Part shown: piece by piece, positions 1 to 7,856 of the stretch
Position numbering within the stretch: position 1 is the first letter of the stretch
Layout of the letters: each line of letters opens with the position of its first letter
Origin: Pyrinomonadaceae bacterium
GTDB taxonomy: Bacteria; Acidobacteriota; Blastocatellia; Pyrinomonadales; Pyrinomonadaceae
Assembly (NCBI GenBank): GCA_019694395.1
Contig: JAIBCC010000029.1
Span: 1-64,000 of the forward strand
Reading direction: 5' to 3'
DNA length: 64,000 nt
Translations under genes and position numbers: made by a program
Notes under the pieces: model-generated
What the model was told of the DNA's origin: nothing
Database searches by the model: none
Seen by the model: the letters and a program-made list of their open reading frames with translations, nothing else

Positions 1-76
1 TTAGTTCGCCCGAAGTGGTTTGCCTTGTCAAATAACTGTAATCTTGTTCGCTTAGTTTTAAGTGTTCTTTTCTCAT
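1..76 (-). CDS. IS630-like transposase, N-terminal fragment (cut by window edge)
   Basis: Only the first 25 codons are inside the window, read leftward from an ATG at 76. The peptide begins MRKEHLKLSEQDYSYL and continues LTRQTTSGEL. This K-L-S-x-x-D-x-x-Y-L start resembles the N-terminal helix-turn-helix of IS630/Tc1-mariner family transposases, where it precedes a region binding the terminal repeats. The rest lies outside, so the DDE catalytic residues cannot be checked. A 9-bp perfect inverted repeat at 144-170 lies upstream but cannot be assigned as an IS end. The call rests on a short resemblance; it could be another small HTH protein. Confidence 0.4.
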   Translation of the reverse strand, partial: MRKEHLKLSEQDYSYLTRQTTSGEL

Positions 77-337
77 ATTAGAAATAAACACTTAATTTGT
101 TAAAAAATTTAAAAAACGGACTAATAATACTGAAGTTATGGGAGTTGTTTTAGTAAATTATTAAAACAACCAGAGACTTGTTTTATAAAGCCTTTCCGTT
201 AATTTTGTCAAAGAGTTTTTCTTAAAAATCGAAATAAAAATGTGATATAAAATTATTACCTTGTTGAGCAAAATGCGGTGATTTAAATTACATTATTATA
301 GATAAAAACCATTTTTATAAGTTAAGGAGCAAAAATA
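77..337. other. AT-rich intergenic region with one hairpin
   Basis: No coding sequence is apparent. A perfect 9-bp inverted repeat (gttgtttta at 144-152, taaaacaac at 162-170, 9-base loop) is the only notable structure. A ribosome-binding site (aaggag, about 324-329) belongs to the next gene. Confidence 0.5.
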
Positions 338-796
338 ATGGGAGTTCCCTGGGGAGTTGAATACGGCATCACCAAATATGATTCGTTAGAATTTTATCTG
401 GATCGTTGGAAGACGTTTTGTGCCTTAGGTTTATGCAATCATTTTATTTTCCCGATTGACTATGTGCTTTACGAATTTAAACTTGGCGAAGATGGTCAGG
501 TCTCAATCACTACCAGAGAAGATTCGGAAATTATTGCTGAAATGAAATCGCTCAGTTGTAGTGACGGAACATACGATGAATTTGAATCCGTCACTAATAG
601 CTACGATTTATATTTACCCGATAATAGGGGAAGTAGAAACATTGATAAACCGGAATTTAAATGGAATTATCAATCGGCAAATAATTTGAGCTTACTTACT
701 GATTTGTCGCCAAAATGGGGACGGCTGGCAAGAGAATTACGCGCCGCCTCCAGATTTTGCCAAAAACATAAAATGATGCTGGGAATTTCCTATTAA
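338..796 (+). CDS. Hypothetical protein, 152 aa
   Basis: I do not recognise the family. The start is well supported: AAGGAG lies about 8 bases before the ATG. The product is soluble-looking, rich in aromatic residues (GVPWGVEYGITKYDSLEFYLDRW at the N-terminus), with no signal peptide or membrane segment. It ends with a basic helix (WGRLARELRAASRFCQKHK). It sits alone between a transposase edge and a convergent secreted-protein gene. Codon use looks ordinary for the window. Confidence 0.6.
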   Translation: MGVPWGVEYGITKYDSLEFYLDRWKTFCALGLCNHFIFPIDYVLYEFKLGEDGQVSITTREDSEIIAEMKSLSCSDGTYDEFESVTNSYDLYLPDNRGSRNIDKPEFKWNYQSANNLSLLTDLSPKWGRLARELRAASRFCQKHKMMLGISY

Positions 797-803
797 AAAA
801 CTT

Positions 804-1328
804 CTATTTATTTTTTTTCAAAGTTGCTTTGACCGAGCCGCAATCAATCATTTTATTGCCGTAATACGGATTACGAATATCTTTGCTGTCCGAGAGCCAC
901 GACGCTTTTTTCATCGGGCAATATTGCAAATAGGCTTCGGTTTCATTAGCTTTGAAACTGAAAACCAGCGAATACATATTGTTGGAAAGCTTCATAAAAT
1001 GTTCGCGCTGATGTTCAAGTTCTTTGTTATCTCTGATGTGGCGCGAATCAAGGCTGAGCAATGTTTCGAGCTTTGTCCACAAAGTTTTTTGCGCGTCAGT
1101 CATTTTCGTTTTATCAACCGCTTCAAACGTTTTTAATAATTCGTCCGCCCGTTGACTGGCAATATCGGCATTATCGGCAACCAGAGCATTTTTCAAACTG
1201 TAATACTTAGTCAATGATCCACCGATTTGCGTCTGCACCTGAGCATCAATCTTTCCCAAATCCTGAGCTTTGACGGAAAAAGCCAAAGCAATCGTCAAAA
1301 TTGCAAATAAAATAAATTTAGTTTTCAT
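804..1328 (-). CDS. Secreted hypothetical protein, 174 aa
   Basis: The N-terminus (MKTKFILFAILTIALAFSVKA, then QDLGK) is a typical Sec signal with cleavage predicted after VKA. The mature part is helical and contains a short C-terminal segment with single cysteines (YCPMKKASWLSDSKDIRNPYY.. and MIDCGS). The CPMKKASW motif recalls small exported proteins found near copper genes, where Cys/Met pairs are common, and its location directly downstream of the multicopper oxidase supports co-transcription with the metal cluster. Function is not known. A palindromic repeat at 1344-1457 separates the two genes. GGAGAAG precedes the ATG. Confidence 0.65.
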   Translation of the reverse strand: MKTKFILFAILTIALAFSVKAQDLGKIDAQVQTQIGGSLTKYYSLKNALVADNADIASQRADELLKTFEAVDKTKMTDAQKTLWTKLETLLSLDSRHIRDNKELEHQREHFMKLSNNMYSLVFSFKANETEAYLQYCPMKKASWLSDSKDIRNPYYGNKMIDCGSVKATLKKNK

Positions 1329-1343
1329 AACTTCTCCTTTTTT

Positions 1344-1457
1344 GCCACAGAGGACACAGAGAACTCAGAGAAACGATAAATAAAAGTAAAAACGAATTAT
1401 AAATTTTAACTTTTATTTTTTTGCTTTTTTCTCAGTGACCTCTGTGCGCTCTGTGGC
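1344..1457. repeat. Intergenic palindrome, CACAGAG family, copy 1
   Basis: The left arm has three degenerate copies of a CACAGAG/CTCAGAG unit (gccacagaggacacagagaa...), the right arm the inverted unit (..ctctgtgcgctctgtggc). The centre contains a second inverted pair (aaaagtaaaa / ttttaactttt). It fills the gap between two minus-strand genes and ends 7 bases before the stop codon of the multicopper oxidase gene. A second copy lies at 7709-7839. Confidence 0.8.
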
Positions 1458-1464
1458 TAAATTA

Positions 1465-3669
1465 TCAATAATTAAAAGTTAAACCTCCGCCGAAACCATA
1501 ATGATTAAAATAGTTAGCGGAAAGTTGCCAGCGTTTCGACAAAATATAGCGAAATCCAAGTTCGTATTCTTTGTCAGTATCCCAATAACCATCAAAACGT
1601 AATCTTTTAGTGACGGCGAAATCCTCACGGCTAAACCGCAAACGGAATTTTCCTTCCGTATTCACGCGCACATCGGCTTTGACGAACATCGGCAAAGTGT
1701 ATTCAAAACCCGCCGTTCCAAAAATTTCATTGTGCCACTCGTTTTGTTTGTGGTTTTTCTCGCGGTTGAATTCAAAGCCGACGTAGGCGTTGAAAAACTG
1801 TTTTTTGTCGAGCAGTCGCCCGAATTTTTGTTCGCTTTCAAAGCCGTGTTTCGGATTAAAATGAAATTCGGTGCTGAAAAAATTATAATTATTCATCACC
1901 ATTCCATGACCGAAAGCTCCGTTTGATTGTGCCGAGCCACGAAACATCCCGTGAATCATCCGGTTATCTTCGTTTTTGAAGAATTTCCAGTTTTTCTCTG
2001 TCGGCGGAACCTGTTCGTTCGGCGGAGAATTTTCGTAACTGAAAATTCTGCCCATTCCCGCCATCATATGGTAGAGAATGTGGCAATGGAAAAACCAATC
2101 TTTTTCCTCGTTCGCGTCAAATTCGATGACATCTTCTTCCATCGGCATTACGTCAATCACATTTTTCAAGGGTGAATAATCACCTTGCCCGTTCAGAACG
2201 CGGAAAAAATGCCCGTGCAAGTGCATCGGATGGCGCATCATCGTGTCGTTAATCAGCGTAATGCGAACAACTTCGCCGCGTTTGATCAAAATTTTGTCCG
2301 ATTTGGAAAGCGGTTTATCGTCAATGCTCCACATATACCGATTCATATTCCCGGTCAATCTGAATTTAATTTCTCGGACAGGCTTATTCGGATCAAAAGT
2401 CGTTTTGGTCGGCGATTTGAGCATTGTGTAATTGAGCGTCAACGGCGGAATAAAAGGCTCACCGATTTTGGTCGGGTCAGGCTGGATTTCGGGATACATA
2501 ACTTCGTTCATATCCATTTGCTGATACGACATTTTCATTTTGTGTTTGCTCATATCGTTCATCATTTTCATCCCGTCAAAAAGTTTGAGTTTGGGAAGAA
2601 CGGGAGCATTCACTTTTTCGCCCGAACCAAGCCAGAGCGAAGTCGAACCTGTTCTATCTTCAGGAGTCGCGCGTAATTCAAATTGTTTATTTTCGGGAAT
2701 TGTGACGATAACATCATAAGTTTCGGCAATTCCCATAATCATCCGGTCAACGTCAACGGGAACGACATCCATTCCGTCCGAGGCGACTACGGAAAGCTGT
2801 CCACCCGCAAATTGCACCCAGAAATATGTCGAAGCCGAACCGTTGATGATTCGCAAGCGAACCTTTTCACCCGCTTTAAAATTTGGTTGAGAATCTGAAA
2901 TTTTGCCGTTGGTCAAAAACGCATTGTAATAAACATCGGAAACATCCATCGCGTTCATTCGCTGCCATTCCTGACGAAATTTTTCCTTGATCGCTCCCGC
3001 TTTTGCCGCTTCGCCGTAACTTTGCACCGAATCTTTTTGAATCGCGTAATAATCGTTCATATTTTTCAGTGAACGATGAACTTCCATTGGACTTTCATTC
3101 GTCCAATCGCTGAACAAAACGGTGTATTCGGGCATTTTGGGTTCATCTTTTTTGTGAATGATAAATGCTCCGTAAAGTCCGCGCTGTTCCTGCATATTCG
3201 AGTGCGAATGATACCAATAAGTTCCGCTTTGTTTGATCGGAAAGCGAAAAATATGCTCCGTTTTCGGTTTGATCGGCGTAGTTGTCAGATAAGGAACTCC
3301 GTCCTGTTCATTAGGCAAAAGAATTCCGTGCCAATGAAGCGAAGATTCTTCATCTAGATTATTAAAAACGTGAATTTCGGCAATATCGCCTTCGGTAAAA
3401 GTCAAAGTCGGCGCGGGAATTTGCCCGTTGATCGCCAATGCTTTGACCGTTTTACCCGAATAATTAACCGTCGTCTGGTCAATTTTCAAATCGTAACGAA
3501 CGACATTTTGAGCCGAAACGAAGTTTGCCAAAATAATGACAAAACAAATAGAAATTAAAACCTTCATTATTTCTTTTTTTGCCCGTTCAAAACTCAGTAA
3601 TGCAAAAACGGAAATTGGAAGCGCAAAGACTTCCGATTTAGCCAAAGTTATAAAGTTTTTCATTTCCAT
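1465..3669 (-). CDS. copA: CopA-type multicopper oxidase with beta-barrel-like C-terminal extension
   Basis: Periplasmic copper oxidase of the three-cupredoxin type, expected to oxidise Cu(I) for copper tolerance. All four copper-ligand motifs are visible: HWHG near residue 112, WYHSHSNMQ near 155, HPMHLHGHF, and HCHILYHMMAGM near 530 with a methionine as presumed axial T1 ligand. A Met-rich insert (DGMKMMNDMSKHKMKMSY) is typical of CopA/CueO. After the last cupredoxin motif about 190 extra residues follow, with alternating aromatic/polar strands ending ..GLTFNY; this resembles a CopB-like or outer-membrane strand domain. The ATG at 3669 is chosen because GGAGGT precedes it by a few bases. 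A second signal-like ATG is at 3567 (MKVLISICFVIILANFVSAQ); the leader before it, about 34 residues, is unusual. It is the third gene of a minus-strand metal cluster. Confidence 0.9.
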   Translation of the reverse strand: MEMKNFITLAKSEVFALPISVFALLSFERAKKEIMKVLISICFVIILANFVSAQNVVRYDLKIDQTTVNYSGKTVKALAINGQIPAPTLTFTEGDIAEIHVFNNLDEESSLHWHGILLPNEQDGVPYLTTTPIKPKTEHIFRFPIKQSGTYWYHSHSNMQEQRGLYGAFIIHKKDEPKMPEYTVLFSDWTNESPMEVHRSLKNMNDYYAIQKDSVQSYGEAAKAGAIKEKFRQEWQRMNAMDVSDVYYNAFLTNGKISDSQPNFKAGEKVRLRIINGSASTYFWVQFAGGQLSVVASDGMDVVPVDVDRMIMGIAETYDVIVTIPENKQFELRATPEDRTGSTSLWLGSGEKVNAPVLPKLKLFDGMKMMNDMSKHKMKMSYQQMDMNEVMYPEIQPDPTKIGEPFIPPLTLNYTMLKSPTKTTFDPNKPVREIKFRLTGNMNRYMWSIDDKPLSKSDKILIKRGEVVRITLINDTMMRHPMHLHGHFFRVLNGQGDYSPLKNVIDVMPMEEDVIEFDANEEKDWFFHCHILYHMMAGMGRIFSYENSPPNEQVPPTEKNWKFFKNEDNRMIHGMFRGSAQSNGAFGHGMVMNNYNFFSTEFHFNPKHGFESEQKFGRLLDKKQFFNAYVGFEFNREKNHKQNEWHNEIFGTAGFEYTLPMFVKADVRVNTEGKFRLRFSREDFAVTKRLRFDGYWDTDKEYELGFRYILSKRWQLSANYFNHYGFGGGLTFNY

Positions 3670-3699
3670 TTTGACCTCCGCTTTTAACAAGCTGAGAAC

Positions 3700-3731
3700 A
3701 TTCTAAAACTTGTCATCAAGTGTCAGGTCAA
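3700..3731 (-). promoter_or_regulatory. Candidate MerR-type promoter for the multicopper oxidase
   Basis: On the minus strand TTGACC (3731-3726) and TAGAAT (3705-3700) are separated by 20 bp, longer than the usual 17 and in the range used by MerR/CueR-regulated metal promoters. The spacer holds an imperfect dyad (cttgtcatc...gtcaggtcaag). No MerR-type regulator gene is in the window, so this is inference from spacing and dyad only. Confidence 0.35.
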
Positions 3732-3748
3732 GCAAAAAAATGAAAAAT

Positions 3749-3812
3749 GTGAAAAAAGTTTAGCAGGAAAAATGTCTGTTTTATCTGACAAACACTTTTC
3801 CTGTTTTTTCAC
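3749..3812. other. Long imperfect hairpin between two copper-cluster genes
   Basis: Arms gtgaaaaaag...gcaggaaaa and ttttcctg...ttttttcac pair over most of 64 bases. It lies between the CCKDGKC-repeat gene and the oxidase gene. With runs of T on both strands near the arm tips, it could end or attenuate transcription from the upstream gene; nothing shows which. Confidence 0.45.
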
Positions 3813-3867
3813 ACTGAATTTATAAACTTTTAGAATTTTTGCTCTGATTTTAACAGGCTGCTCTATC

Positions 3868-4305
3868 CTAATTAGTTTTTGTTTTGTCTTTATTTTCGCC
3901 TTTATTCATCATCGGGCAGGAATCTTTGCCTTTGCAGCAATCACCTTTCATTGCAGTCGCTTCGCCGTCTTTTTTATGGGCTTGCATATCGCATTTGCCG
4001 TCTTTGCAGCAACCCATTGTGCATTTTCCGTCTTTACAGCAATCCATCTGGCATTTGCCGTCTTTACAGCAATCTTCGTGATTCATCGAAGACATTTCTT
4101 TGCTGTCTTTATTCATCATCGGGCAGGAATCTTTGTCTTTGCAGCATTCGCCGCCCATTTTGCATTTGCCGTCCTTGCAGCAATCTTTCATTGCACAGCA
4201 GGAATCTGTTTTTATTGAAGTAGGATTGCCGGTGTAGGCAAAAACGACCACAGAAAGAGTAAGAATTAAAAGCGCGGTAATTGAATATAAAACTTTGATT
4301 TTCAT
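3868..4305 (-). CDS. Secreted Cys-rich metal-binding repeat protein
   Basis: After a signal peptide (MKIKVLYSITALLILTLSVV) the protein is a string of cysteine motifs: four copies of CCKDGKCxM, plus CCKDKDSCPMMNK and CCKGKDSCPMMNK, spaced by Met/His/Lys-rich linkers. This is metallothionein-like in composition, suited to binding Cu(I) or other soft metals in the periplasm. The ATG at 4305 follows GGAGG at good distance. It lies between a small Cys-containing membrane protein and a multicopper oxidase on the same strand. No named family is recognised; the metal-binding role is inferred from composition and context. Confidence 0.8.
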   Translation of the reverse strand: MKIKVLYSITALLILTLSVVVFAYTGNPTSIKTDSCCAMKDCCKDGKCKMGGECCKDKDSCPMMNKDSKEMSSMNHEDCCKDGKCQMDCCKDGKCTMGCCKDGKCDMQAHKKDGEATAMKGDCCKGKDSCPMMNKGENKDKTKTN

Positions 4306-4404
4306 TGTATTTTCCTCCAAAAAAATATTGGGTTTGAATTTATGCTTTATCGGAATTTAAATAGAATCCGACCTGAAAAATGCGACTTTCAGACACACTT
4401 CTCC

Positions 4405-4839
4405 CTAAATTCGGAAAACACAGTTCTGTAGATAGGTGCTGCCGCGATTGCGGATAGCGGAATGATAAATTGTCGGAGATTTGTAGGAAGTTCTGACGAA
4501 ATAAACAGGTTTCGGCGCTTCAACTTCTTCGGTTTTTGCCGGTGTTTGCTTGGTGATTTTTACTGTTTGCAAATCGGCTGACAAAGTTCTGTTCGGTTTA
4601 AAGATACAACATTCTGCTTTGTCTTTTTCTGTTTGCGAGGCATTGTTGCCTTGATTTTTTTTGCAGCATTCGTGATCTTTTTTCATTGGACAATTTTCGT
4701 CCATTTTCATCGCCGAAGCTGTCCAAAGGCGTGTGCCGCAACAAACCAAAACCAAGACGCTGCTCAACCAAAAAACCAGAAAGACCGAAGTGGCTTTCCA
4801 TATAATTGACTTACCTTCCGAGCGTCTCATTTTCATCAA
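4405..4839 (-). CDS. Membrane-anchored Cys-containing protein of the metal cluster
   Basis: 144 aa, with one membrane segment at residues 15-36 (ATSVFLVFWLSSVLVLVCCG), then CPMKKDHECCKKNQ and ECC motifs that echo the neighbouring CCK-repeat protein. The C-terminal 60 residues are basic and polar with no known domain. It is the first gene of the minus-strand run 4839-1465 and probably shares its promoter. The start is uncertain: ATG codons occur at residues 1, 2 and 4, and the promoter-like sequence lies only a few bases upstream, so translation may begin at 4830. Family not recognised. Confidence 0.6.
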   Translation of the reverse strand: MMKMRRSEGKSIIWKATSVFLVFWLSSVLVLVCCGTRLWTASAMKMDENCPMKKDHECCKKNQGNNASQTEKDKAECCIFKPNRTLSADLQTVKITKQTPAKTEEVEAPKPVYFVRTSYKSPTIYHSAIRNRGSTYLQNCVFRI

Positions 4840-4840
4840 T

Positions 4841-4871
4841 CTTATAATAGCACTTTGACTTGTTAAGTCAA
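4841..4871 (-). promoter_or_regulatory. Promoter with perfect 17-bp palindrome upstream of metal cluster
   Basis: ttgacttgttaagtcaa at 4855-4871 is a perfect palindrome with 3-bp centre. On the minus strand its outer half supplies a TTGACT -35; -10 candidates are TATTAT (spacer 16) or TATAAG (spacer 19). The longer spacer plus dyad is what MerR-family metal sensors use. The regulator is not in the window. Confidence 0.45.
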
Positions 4872-4912
4872 TCTAATTCGTTTAATTTTTTAGTTAAGCA
4901 AAACTTATTAAA

Positions 4913-5167
4913 TCATCTGTAAAGAAAAATTGAGATCGGTAAAATTATTATTCCTAATCCACCAACAATAATACACCACCAAGCCATTTTTATTCCCGCA
5001 ATTTTATCTTGAGATTGATTTATAATTTTTAATGCTTGAAAACCGGAAATAAGGGCGATTAGCGAACCGAGTCCTGCCAGCCAAACGATTGAAAAAACAA
5101 AACCACGGGATAAAATCTTGCTGACTTTAATTTGTAATTCAAGATTTGGCGAATTTTCTTCGATCAT
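4913..5167 (-). CDS. Small two-segment membrane protein, 84 aa
   Basis: Two predicted membrane helices (residues ~25-47, FVFSIVWLAGLGSLIALISG, and ~60-83, AWWCIIVGGLGIIILPISIF) joined by a short polar loop. The topology resembles the small DUF4190-like membrane proteins but no signature proves this. It lies 8 bases downstream of the IclR-type regulator gene, same strand, and may be co-transcribed. Confidence 0.5.
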   Translation of the reverse strand: MIEENSPNLELQIKVSKILSRGFVFSIVWLAGLGSLIALISGFQALKIINQSQDKIAGIKMAWWCIIVGGLGIIILPISIFLYR

Positions 5168-5175
5168 AGCAGAAC

Positions 5176-5931
5176 TTAAAAACCTAATTGTTTAGAGATT
5201 TTTAAGGCAGATTCTTTAACCAGATCAACGATTTTCGGCAAATGCGTTTCGTCAATCTGCATGATCGTGCTGGAAGTTCCGAGCGCGGCAATAACCTTTC
5301 CATTAGCATCAAAAACCGGAGCTGCCACGCAACGCACACCGAGCGCGTTTTCTTCGTTATCAATCGCAAATCCGTATTCACGGACTTTGTTGAGTTCGGC
5401 TAAATATTTCTTTTGGGTGGTAATGGATTTCGGAGTTTTGCGCTCCATCCCGCGCAAATCCAGAATCGAAGTTACTTCATTTTCAGGCATTTGCGAAACT
5501 AAAACTTTTCCAATCGCAGTTGTATGAATCGGCAAACGATGACCAACCCAAATATCCATTTTGACAAAACTTTCAGCTTCGACCTTTTCGACATAGACCG
5601 CTCGCCCGTTGTCCAGAACAGATAAGTGCATCAAAAGTTTTGCCTTTTTGACATACGCCTCCATAACTGGACGGGCAACTTCGCGCACGTCAATATGTGT
5701 CAGCATATCGCGCGTTAAACTCATCAATTTTAAGCCCAAACGGTATTTGCCGCTTTCCTTTTCCCGAATCAAATAACCGCGATTTTCCAGCACGCGCAAA
5801 ATGTAGCTGGCTGAACTTTTGGGAATTTTTAAACGGCGATTGATGTCGGAATTTGTCATTCCGTTTGAACTGTGAGCGACTGATTCCAAAATCGAAAGCG
5901 TTCGCTCAATAGTATTTCCTGATTCTGACAT
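5176..5931 (-). CDS. iclR: IclR-family transcriptional regulator
   Basis: About 251 aa. Residues ~8-65 form the winged HTH (TIERTLSILESVAHSSNGMT.., IPKSSASYILRVLENRGYL), and the rest is the IclR effector domain with the family's conserved patterns (LMHLSVLDNGRAVYVEKV, GHRLPIHTTAIGKVL, GVRCVAAPVFDANG). The ATG at 5931 is preferred over one 39 bases upstream because AGAGG precedes it and the residues before it are unlike the family. It is divergent from malate synthase and isocitrate lyase genes, so a local role in controlling the glyoxylate shunt is likely, as for E. coli IclR. The true effector is not known; the symbol denotes the family. Confidence 0.85.
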   Translation of the reverse strand: MSESGNTIERTLSILESVAHSSNGMTNSDINRRLKIPKSSASYILRVLENRGYLIREKESGKYRLGLKLMSLTRDMLTHIDVREVARPVMEAYVKKAKLLMHLSVLDNGRAVYVEKVEAESFVKMDIWVGHRLPIHTTAIGKVLVSQMPENEVTSILDLRGMERKTPKSITTQKKYLAELNKVREYGFAIDNEENALGVRCVAAPVFDANGKVIAALGTSSTIMQIDETHLPKIVDLVKESALKISKQLGF

Positions 5932-6071
5932 TGTTAAACCTCTGTGTTTGTTGAGTTTGAATTTTACCAACCTTTTTTATTTTTATCAAATATCGTTCGA
6001 GATTGTGAAAAACTGTGCAAAATCACGAACAAAGGGAAGATTATTATTTACAATTTTTCATAACAAAAATT

Positions 6072-6113
6072 ATATTAGTTCTATAAGCAGAATATTAGTT
6101 CAGAATATTGAAC
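6072..6113. promoter_or_regulatory. Candidate IclR-type operator in the iclR-aceB gap
   Basis: Two direct copies of atattagttc (6072-6081 and 6092-6101) lie exactly 20 bp apart, two helical turns, and the second runs into an inverted repeat gttcagaatattgaac (6098-6113). It ends 11 bases before the aceB start, so binding would block aceB initiation. It is positioned well for the adjacent divergent regulator; binding itself is inference. Confidence 0.45.
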
Positions 6114-6124
6114 ATAATAAAATT

Positions 6125-7702
6125 ATGACACAACAAGCAGAAAAACAATTTGACAGCCGAATCAACCACGCGCCTTTGGGTTTTAATCCTGAAACCGATT
6201 TGCCGAAAGGATTTTACAAGTTTTTATTGCCGCTGCATCGTGAGTTTACTCCGCGCCAGCAGGAATTAGCCAAAAAACGGGCGGAAGTTTTACAAAAATC
6301 GCATCAGGGCGTTTTGCCGAATCATTTACCGAAATCGGAAGCTACCGAAACAGATTGGAAAATCGAGTTTCCTAAATTTGCCGAAGACCAACGAAATCAG
6401 ATGACGGGTCCGGCGGATGATGCCGAACTTTGCGTTAAAATGCTCAATTCGGGTGCGCCGGGAGTGATGCTTGACCTGGAAGATTCCACCGCCAACAATT
6501 GGGAAAATATCGAACGCGGAATCCAAAATGTCATCAAAGCACTACACGGTGATTTAACTTATTTTGATTTCAAACGCGAACAACATATTCCGATAAACTC
6601 AAGCAACACAGTTACTTTTACCCGCGCACGGGGTTTGCACATTAATCAAGCCGGAGTAATTCCAAACGAACTTTTGTCGGCTTCGCTTTACGATGTGGCG
6701 CGGGTGGCTTTCGGAGTTGAAAAGGAAAAGTTATCGCACCCGCTTTGTTTTTACATTCCGAAAAGTGAATCGGCGGAAGAGGCTTTGTGGTGGCGCGATG
6801 TTTTTCAGTCGATTGAAGAAAATTTGGGTTTGGAAAAAGGCACGATCAAATGTATGGCGTTGGTCGAAGCGCATCCGTTGGCATTTCAGATGGAAGAATT
6901 TATCTACAATTTGCGCGAACATATCATCGGTTTGAATCTCGGACGTTGGGATTATATGGCGAGTCTGATTCATTTTAATCTGCACGATCCGAATTGGGTT
7001 TTGCCTGACCGAAACACGATTCCGCACGATGTTCCATTCTTTCAAAATCTGCGCGAACTTTTGGTTGAAATCTGTCACAAACACGGAATTTTAGCTATTG
7101 GGGGAATGACTGCACTTTATCCAAGTCGTGTAGATTCAGAACTTAACGACCGAGCATTAAAAGTTTTGGAAGTTGATAAGCGCAATGAATCAAGTGTCGG
7201 AATGGACGGAGCATGGACAGGGCATCCTGACCAAAACGCAATTGCCGTTGCTCAATTTCCGAAACCGAATCAAAATTTCAAACGAGCCGAAAATGCTGAA
7301 CGCTATCCCGATTTGCGCCCGTCAATCGAAAGTGTCGGCAAACGAACTCTGAACGGAACACGCGCCGCGATTCGCACCGTTATTCGTTATCGAAACGGCG
7401 TTTTGTGCGGCAAAGGCGCAAGTCTTTTGGACGGTTATATGGAAGATTTAGCCACCGATAGAATTTACCGTTTGATGATCGCTCAAAGAATGAAACATTC
7501 CGAAACCGTTGAAATCTCGGACGAAAATGGAGAAAAAGTTTTACACATTCCCGAACTTATCACGCAGCTTTTTGATGAGGAGTTAGCCAAAATCAAAGCT
7601 GAATTACCGCAACCGCTGCCAAAAGGTTTCTGCGCCAGATTTGACGAAGCCCGTCGAATCAGCGAGGAAATGATTTTGAATAGCCAATTTGACCCGATTT
7701 AA
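6125..7702 (+). CDS. aceB: Malate synthase A
   Basis: 525 aa, normal for the MSA type. It condenses glyoxylate with acetyl-CoA to malate, second step of the glyoxylate shunt. The family signature GLNLGRWDYM is present; a general-acid/metal segment reads VEAHPLAFQMEEFIY where most homologues have ETLPA-like residues. The C-terminal lobe has VGMDGAWTGHPDQ. The reading frame is open further upstream but the N-terminus of the family (DLPKGFYKFLLPLHREFTPRQ) fits the ATG at 6125. No Shine-Dalgarno is visible before it. aceA follows 154 bases downstream across a palindromic repeat; iclR is divergent. Confidence 0.93.
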   Translation: MTQQAEKQFDSRINHAPLGFNPETDLPKGFYKFLLPLHREFTPRQQELAKKRAEVLQKSHQGVLPNHLPKSEATETDWKIEFPKFAEDQRNQMTGPADDAELCVKMLNSGAPGVMLDLEDSTANNWENIERGIQNVIKALHGDLTYFDFKREQHIPINSSNTVTFTRARGLHINQAGVIPNELLSASLYDVARVAFGVEKEKLSHPLCFYIPKSESAEEALWWRDVFQSIEENLGLEKGTIKCMALVEAHPLAFQMEEFIYNLREHIIGLNLGRWDYMASLIHFNLHDPNWVLPDRNTIPHDVPFFQNLRELLVEICHKHGILAIGGMTALYPSRVDSELNDRALKVLEVDKRNESSVGMDGAWTGHPDQNAIAVAQFPKPNQNFKRAENAERYPDLRPSIESVGKRTLNGTRAAIRTVIRYRNGVLCGKGASLLDGYMEDLATDRIYRLMIAQRMKHSETVEISDENGEKVLHIPELITQLFDEELAKIKAELPQPLPKGFCARFDEARRISEEMILNSQFDPI

Positions 7703-7708
7703 TTTTTT

Positions 7709-7839
7709 ACCACAGAGCGCACAGAGAACGCGGAGAAAGGCAAAAGTAAAAAGTAAAAAAATAATGACAATTTATAGATGCAGTTTTTGTCTTTTGCTTT
7801 TTAACTTTTTCTCTCGGTGAACTCCGTGTCCTCTGTGGC
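7709..7839. repeat. Intergenic palindrome, CACAGAG family, copy 2
   Basis: Arms accacagagcgcacagagaa... and ..actccgtgtcctctgtggc are inverted copies of the 1344-1457 unit. The interior again carries an inner pair (ggcaaaagtaaaaagtaaaa and ttttgctttttaac). It exactly occupies the gap between aceB and aceA. Confidence 0.8.
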
Positions 7840-7856
7840 AAAAAAAGGAGAAAAAA

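Noticed and set aside
144..170. Inverted repeat near the transposase start as an IS terminal repeat
   Set aside because: Its two arms are adjacent, so it is a hairpin, not one end of an element; the other end lies outside the window.
2185..2676. 163-residue antisense ORF in the oxidase gene
   Set aside because: Shadow of codon bias; His/Phe-rich nonsense composition.
3879..4223. Antisense ORFs across the CCKDGKC repeats
   Set aside because: Repetitive Cys/Lys codons produce long open frames on the other strand; no start signal or family.
4598..4801. Alternate ORF of 67 residues with GGAAGG before its ATG
   Set aside because: It lies out of frame within the Cys-containing membrane protein gene, whose own frame has a clear membrane helix and CxxC-like motifs.
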